From CAZSMK01 sp964608095 (GTDB lineage Bacteria > Sumerlaeota > Sumerlaeia > MWCT01 > JAGHBZ01): a stretch of 9,717 nt of DNA. The stretch covers positions 1 through 9,717 of the forward strand of contig CAZSMK010000041.1 of the NCBI GenBank assembly GCA_964608095.1, given 5' to 3'. Positions 6,361 through 9,717 of this stretch are shown piece after piece. A program made the position numbers and the translations under genes. Each line of letters begins with the position of its first letter. The stretch's first letter is position 1. The notes below the pieces were generated by a model, which saw only the letters and a list, made by a program, of their open reading frames with translations, was not told the origin of the DNA and searched no databases.

Positions 6361-7320
6361 ATGAAACTTCACAGATCAATAGAACAATATAAATGTGCGG
6401 ATACCCGGGATAGTATTGCAGTCGGAGTTTTTGACGGTGTCCATGTCGGACACCAGGAAGTGATCACGCGTATGGTGCAAGAAGCCCGGAAAAAAGGCGT
6501 CCGCAGCGTAGTGTTCACGTTTCTGAACCATCCTCTGACCATACTCGCTCCCGCCTATTCTCCGCCGCGCCTTTTGACTCCTGAACAACAACTCAAAGTA
6601 TTCTCCTCGCTTGGAGTGGATAGTGTTCTCAGAATTCAGTTTGACGAAGACTTCGCCCGTATTACGCCCCTCGAATTTGTTCAAGATATCCTTGCACGTC
6701 GGCTGTGTGCAGGGCGTATTTTCTGCAGCAAGGATTTTCGTTTTGGGCGCGATGGGGAAGGCGACGTTCATTTTTTGAGCTCTCAGGGGAGACAATACGG
6801 CATTTCCGTTTCCGTGGTTCCTCCTCTTGTGCGCGACGGTTTTTTGGTGAGCAGTACCATGATTCGGCAAATGGTGATCGAGGGAAGGGTCGAGCAAGCT
6901 GCGCGTATGCTCGGCAGACCGTTTCAGTTCCCTGCGCGTGTGGTTCGAGGTAAGGGTATCGGGAGCTCTCATCTCGGCTATCCGACCGCGAATCTTCAAC
7001 CACCTCGTGGTCATGTCGTTCCCGCTCATGGTGTGTATGCCGTAGTTGGCGCAGTAGACGGCGAGACATATCCCGGTATGATGAATATCGGAGAATGTCC
7101 CACTTTCGAAAAGGGACGTCGTACTTTTGAGGTGCATCTCTTTAATTTTAATGGCGCTTTGCAAGGAAAAACACTGCTTGTCGGTTTCGTTGCCTTTATG
7201 AGAGATGAGCGTAAATTTGATAACGAATCGGAATTGCGCCGGCAACTTTCTCAGGATAGACGTCATGCTCTTGAACTTCTTGAACCAATAAATTTCTCGA
7301 ATTTTAGATTGTTGTCTTGA
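6361..7320 (+). CDS. ribF: Bifunctional riboflavin kinase / FAD synthetase (RibF)
   Basis: Phosphorylates riboflavin to FMN, then adenylates FMN to FAD, in the cytoplasm. The 319-residue length is normal. The N-terminal nucleotidyltransferase domain has GVFDGVHVGH (22-31), FRFGRDGEGD (126-135) and SSTMIR (164-169). The C-terminal flavokinase domain has GYPTANL (206-212), HGVYAV (223-228), MNIGECPTF (241-249) and FEVHLFNF (256-263), with Glu257 as the likely catalytic base. It ends in the usual FMRDERKF helix region. ATG 6361 comes one base after the cytochrome stop and has no clear Shine-Dalgarno site, so translation probably depends on coupling. An upstream in-frame ATG at 6295 would overlap the cytochrome by 65 nt and is not favoured. 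There is no room for an FMN riboswitch directly upstream. Confidence 0.97.
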   Translation: MKLHRSIEQYKCADTRDSIAVGVFDGVHVGHQEVITRMVQEARKKGVRSVVFTFLNHPLTILAPAYSPPRLLTPEQQLKVFSSLGVDSVLRIQFDEDFARITPLEFVQDILARRLCAGRIFCSKDFRFGRDGEGDVHFLSSQGRQYGISVSVVPPLVRDGFLVSSTMIRQMVIEGRVEQAARMLGRPFQFPARVVRGKGIGSSHLGYPTANLQPPRGHVVPAHGVYAVVGAVDGETYPGMMNIGECPTFEKGRRTFEVHLFNFNGALQGKTLLVGFVAFMRDERKFDNESELRRQLSQDRRHALELLEPINFSNFRLLS

Positions 7321-7324
7321 CAAC
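7311..7324. promoter_or_regulatory. 14-bp inverted repeat at the end of ribF
   Basis: GTTGTC (7311-7316) and GACAAC (7319-7324) flank TT and overlap the ribF stop codon. A TTGACA hexamer (7317-7322) lies within it, but no good -10 sits 16-18 bp downstream. There is no T run, so it is not an obvious terminator. It could be an operator. Confidence 0.25.
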
Positions 7325-7363
7325 TACCCTCGTTTCTTGAATAAATTAATTCGTGTTTGACAA

Positions 7364-7377
7364 TAAAGTATACTTTA
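7364..7377. promoter_or_regulatory. Perfect 14-bp palindrome TAAAGTATACTTTA
   Basis: The palindrome lies 21 bp before the start of the first small exported protein gene. It contains TATACT (7369-7374), which could be a -10 element, with a weak TTAATT 17 bp upstream at 7346-7351. A better TTGACA at 7357-7362 is too close to pair with it. A repressor site overlapping a promoter would look like this, but no regulator is identified. Confidence 0.35.
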
Positions 7378-7398
7378 AAGAATGCGGGAGGTGAGTTG

Positions 7399-7770
7399 AT
7401 GCATTACAAAAAAATACACCTCATGTTGATTTCAGGTTTGGTGATCTTGATGCTGCTGGTAACTACTATATCGTTTGCTACCGGTCCATGCTACGAGACC
7501 AGCACAGAAGCAAAGATGAGTCGTAAGTTGCTTCGTGGCTTGATGAATATTCCCTTTTCATTAGTCGAAATACCTCTCGAGATAAATACCCAGGTTCGGT
7601 GTCTGGATCCCTTCACGGGATTCTGGGTAGGACTGGGCAAGGGTGCCGCCAAGACCTGGAAACGCGCCGTTGCCGGCGTCTGGGAGGTGCTCACGTTCCC
7701 GATTGAAATCCCCAAAGGTTATCGCCCCGTGGTGGAGCCGGAATTCCCCATGATGGACGTGATCGACTAA
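7399..7770 (+). CDS. Small exported protein, TIGR04073-like (paralogue 1)
   Basis: 123 residues. Signal peptide with hydrophobic core 7-24 and a likely cleavage after SFA (27). The mature part has RGLMN (46-50), VEIP (56-59), DPFTGFWVG (70-78), GVWEVLTFPIEIPKGY (93-108) and EPEF (113-116). This pattern matches, from memory, the exosortase system-associated family TIGR04073, whose molecular role is unknown. The gene directly downstream is a clear paralogue with the same blocks in the same order. ATG 7399 has an excellent GGAGGTGA site (7387-7394). A TTG at 7357 would add 14 residues ahead of the signal and is rejected. It starts a probable two-gene unit, separate from ribF. Confidence 0.8.
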   Translation: MHYKKIHLMLISGLVILMLLVTTISFATGPCYETSTEAKMSRKLLRGLMNIPFSLVEIPLEINTQVRCLDPFTGFWVGLGKGAAKTWKRAVAGVWEVLTFPIEIPKGYRPVVEPEFPMMDVID

Positions 7771-7829
7771 TCGGGCGCGTGATCTTTTGATACGTGAACG
7801 AATCTTTTCTTGGAGGAGGACGTTTAACT

Positions 7830-8231
7830 ATGGTAAAGGCAAAAAGCATGGGTGTTCTCATTGCCTGTGTATGTATGGTAATCCTGCTCAGCTCTTTTTC
7901 TGTTAATTCGTGGGCGGTTGATTTTGAACGTGAACACAGCGAAAGCGGTAAGATATTTCACAAACTCGGCAGGGGCATCGTCAATGTTTTCACCGGCTGG
8001 ATGGAAATTCCTTATAACATTGCTGAGACATGGAAGAAGACAGACCCGTTTACCGGTTTTGTCGTTGGCGGCGTCAAAGGAATTGCATGGGGTTGGGCGC
8101 GTACCTGTACCGGGTTTTACGATGTTTTTACTTTCCCCTTTCCTCTACCCAAAGGATATGAGCCACTGATGCAGCCGGAATTTATTCTGCCGGAAATATG
8201 GGGCGAGCCGTTTCCACATTACGCACAATAA
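7830..8231 (+). CDS. Small exported protein, TIGR04073-like (paralogue 2)
   Basis: 133 residues with a signal peptide (core about 8-24, likely cut after NSWA at 29). The mature part has RGIVN (48-52), MEIP (58-61), DPFTGFVVGGVKG (72-84), GFYDVFTFPFPLPKGYEP (95-112) and PEF (116-118). By eye the blocks align with the gene before it, with divergence elsewhere, so this is an old tandem duplication. It has a longer C-terminal tail ending in PHYAQ. ATG 7830 follows GGAGGAGG (7812-7819). A GTG at 7794 is less likely because it places residues before the signal. Function is unknown. The family is associated in name with exosortase systems, which sort proteins at the envelope. Confidence 0.82.
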   Translation: MVKAKSMGVLIACVCMVILLSSFSVNSWAVDFEREHSESGKIFHKLGRGIVNVFTGWMEIPYNIAETWKKTDPFTGFVVGGVKGIAWGWARTCTGFYDVFTFPFPLPKGYEPLMQPEFILPEIWGEPFPHYAQ

Positions 8232-8246
8232 TGCCTCTTTTGGCAT
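8231..8246 (+). terminator. Weak hairpin after the paralogue pair
   Basis: ATGCC (8231-8235) and GGCAT (8242-8246) form a 5-bp stem starting at the last base of the stop codon. The downstream sequence lacks a T run, so terminator function is doubtful. Confidence 0.2.
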
Positions 8247-8503
8247 GTTCACATCTCAGCGAAATCGCGCGGATGCGATAGCCGGTTGAATCAAACGTAG
8301 TATATTACGGGTTGAGAGAATGAGGGACCGATACACGGGTTTAGCGCTTTTGTAAGTAGTACCCTGTTTATCTCTACTATATTCTATTGTGGTGTATGTC
8401 CAATACGCCATTGAGTACTCCCTTCATTCTTATAATGCTTTTTGAGGACATTTACAAAGCACAAAATCCTCGTGTTCTCGATATGTACAGGTTCGCATAA
8501 TCT
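8247..8503 (+). promoter_or_regulatory. Spacer before the glycosyltransferase, with a candidate -10
   Basis: No credible gene is seen here. A perfect TATAAT lies at 8431-8436, 68 bp before the glycosyltransferase ATG. The nearest -35-like hexamer, TTGAGT (8411-8416), is only 14 bp away, shorter than the usual 16-18. The glycosyltransferase therefore may have its own promoter here, at low certainty. ATCGC/GCGAT (8264-8279) forms a small hairpin. Confidence 0.3.
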
Positions 8504-9487
8504 ATGAATACCGATACAAAAGAGATTTATTTTTCCGTTGTTGTCCCCAACTTCAATGGAGCGCATATCATAACTCGATGCCTCTCGTCTATAATGCTCT
8601 CCGCACGCCAGTCAAATATCGAGTTCGAGGTTATTGTTGTAGACGATGGGAGCACAGACAAAAGTTGTGAACTGATAAGGACGAAATTTCCGCAGGTACG
8701 TATTCTTGAGAACCGGGTAAATTGTGGGTTTCCCGCATCAGTTAACAGGGGGGTGCGAGCCGCTGAAGGCAAAATAGCCATCCTGCTCAATTCCGATATC
8801 GTTGTCCAGCCGGATTTCTTCTCGATCTTGCTCAAACATTTTATCGAGGACAAGGAAGAGAACATCTTCGGCGTCAGCGCCAAGACGCTCCGATGGGACA
8901 CCGCCGAGCCGGATCATCTCTGCATGACCGCATCGTTCAAGCATGGCTTTCTCCACCTTCACTGGTCAAATCCTGAAGAGCCATGCCCGGGACTTTTCCT
9001 TATCGGCGGCGCGTGCGCCATTCGACGCCATATCTTCATGACACTGGGCGGCTTCTCTCTTATCTTCTCACCCGGCTACTGGGAGGATTATGATCTTGCC
9101 TATGTGGCGATTAAATGCGGCTACAAGAATGTCTATGAACCCCATGCACTGGCGTATCATTTCGGAGAAGCTACGACCAGCGATTCTTTTTCACCACAAA
9201 TGATTCGCGAACTCAAGTTGCGTAACGAGCTCCTCTTCATCTGGATGAATATCACGGACTGGCGACTTCTCATGCAACATCTTTTTTTTCTGCCGGTTCG
9301 GATGTCGAGAGATCTCGTAAGCGGAGAGGGAGCGCCTTTTAATAAAGCGCTCTTCAAAGCCCTTAAACTCATCCCTGAAGCCCTTTATTATCGACGTCTA
9401 CGCCGACCTCATGTAAAAATGACCGATTCTTATGTGTTCCAACAATTCCGCTCTGTAGCAAAGCCCCCGGATACTTCACCCGCCTGA
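8504..9487 (+). CDS. Family 2 glycosyltransferase (GT-A fold, WbbL-like)
   Basis: 327 residues. It transfers a sugar from a nucleotide donor to an acceptor in polysaccharide or glycolipid synthesis at the cytoplasmic side of the membrane. VVVPNFNG (12-19) opens the GT-A fold. VDDGSTD (46-52), NCGFPASVNRG (73-83) and LLNSDIVV (94-101) follow, with NSD (96-98) in place of a strict DxD. GYWEDYDL (191-198) carries the likely catalytic acidic residues. This set resembles rhamnosyltransferase-like GT2 enzymes, but donor and acceptor cannot be told. The C-terminal third (about 235-310) is probably amphipathic helix that touches the membrane. No strong transmembrane segment is clear. The ATG has only a weak AGG upstream. 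It stands alone after a 272-bp spacer. The neighbouring exosortase-associated-type proteins fit a surface polysaccharide setting. Confidence 0.9.
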   Translation: MNTDTKEIYFSVVVPNFNGAHIITRCLSSIMLSARQSNIEFEVIVVDDGSTDKSCELIRTKFPQVRILENRVNCGFPASVNRGVRAAEGKIAILLNSDIVVQPDFFSILLKHFIEDKEENIFGVSAKTLRWDTAEPDHLCMTASFKHGFLHLHWSNPEEPCPGLFLIGGACAIRRHIFMTLGGFSLIFSPGYWEDYDLAYVAIKCGYKNVYEPHALAYHFGEATTSDSFSPQMIRELKLRNELLFIWMNITDWRLLMQHLFFLPVRMSRDLVSGEGAPFNKALFKALKLIPEALYYRRLRRPHVKMTDSYVFQQFRSVAKPPDTSPA

Positions 9488-9680
9488 TTTATCCCTTTGT
9501 CAGCGTCTTTTTACAATACTTATCCTCATCGGATTTTTAAGAGCGTCATTTTTATTCCTTCTTGAAAAAAAAGACGAGATGGATGAAACTTTTTCATGGG
9601 GTTATCGTTATATGATTACGTTAGCCCAAGTTCGACAGTTAGAAGGATAGGGGTACTGAAAAAAGGAGACTTACGTTTTT
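9488..9680. other. Non-coding spacer after the glycosyltransferase
   Basis: No credible gene. ATGAAA (9583-9588) and TTTCAT (9592-9597) form a small hairpin. AGCGTC occurs at 9502 and again at 9542, each followed by a T-rich tract. A 12-codon open frame starts at ATG 9612 and ends at TAG; nothing supports its translation. No clear terminator is visible for the glycosyltransferase. Confidence 0.4.
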
Positions 9681-9717
9681 TTGAGGGTAAAAGTCGCCAC
9701 TACATTTTCGATTTTTT
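9681..9717 (+). CDS. Possible 5' end of a gene cut by the window
   Basis: TTG at 9681 opens a frame, read as MRVKVATTFSIF, that stays open to the window end. A strong AAAAGGAG sequence lies at 9661-9668, 12 nt before. The basic-then-hydrophobic start would suit a signal peptide. Only 12 codons are visible and the start codon is not ATG, so this is tentative. Confidence 0.25.
   Translation, partial: MRVKVATTFSIF

Noticed and set aside
6376..7323. Long 315-residue open frame on the - strand
   Set aside because: It is entirely antisense to ribF, whose motifs are unmistakable. The translated frame shows no known domain.
7357..7362. TTGACA as a -35 for the small-protein genes
   Set aside because: There is no -10 hexamer at 16-18 bp. 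The only good candidate, TATACT, begins 6 bp downstream of it.

Overview
The window looks like a chromosomal segment of a Gram-negative, probably uncultivated and anaerobic bacterium. Three things point that way: two exported c-type cytochromes carrying 24 haem motifs between them, two small exported proteins resembling the exosortase-associated TIGR04073 family (known mainly from Verrucomicrobia, Lentisphaerae and other candidate phyla), and REP-like hairpin clusters of the kind seen in such genomes. Phylum-level placement is a guess from memory of families, not a computed result. All nine convincing genes lie on the + strand.

Layout. Positions 1 to about 666 hold no credible gene and are packed with short repeats: a 57-bp direct repeat carrying a GTAG-preceded hairpin, several other hairpins, tandem repeats of 6, 9 and 21 bp, and two perfect 18-bp palindromes side by side. 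Positions 666 to 822 are the probable 5' regulatory stretch of the following operon.

Positions 823 to 7320 form one tightly packed run of six genes: aroB, aroQ (type II), a radical SAM protein with C-terminal auxiliary-cluster cysteines, a 5-haem cytochrome c554-like protein, a 19-haem cytochrome built from a repeated three-haem module, and ribF. From the radical SAM gene onward the junctions overlap or are 1 nt apart, which implies translational coupling. The first two genes act in the shikimate pathway and the last makes FMN and FAD. The middle three look like a maturation or electron-transfer set inserted between housekeeping genes.

Positions 7399 to 8231 hold two adjacent paralogous small exported proteins of the TIGR04073 type, each with a strong Shine-Dalgarno site. 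After a 272-bp spacer comes a family 2 glycosyltransferase (8504 to 9487). Exosortase systems commonly co-occur with extracellular polysaccharide synthesis, so this end may concern cell-surface assembly, but no exosortase or PEP-CTERM protein is present in the window. The last 230 bp are non-coding, except for a possible truncated gene start at the very end.
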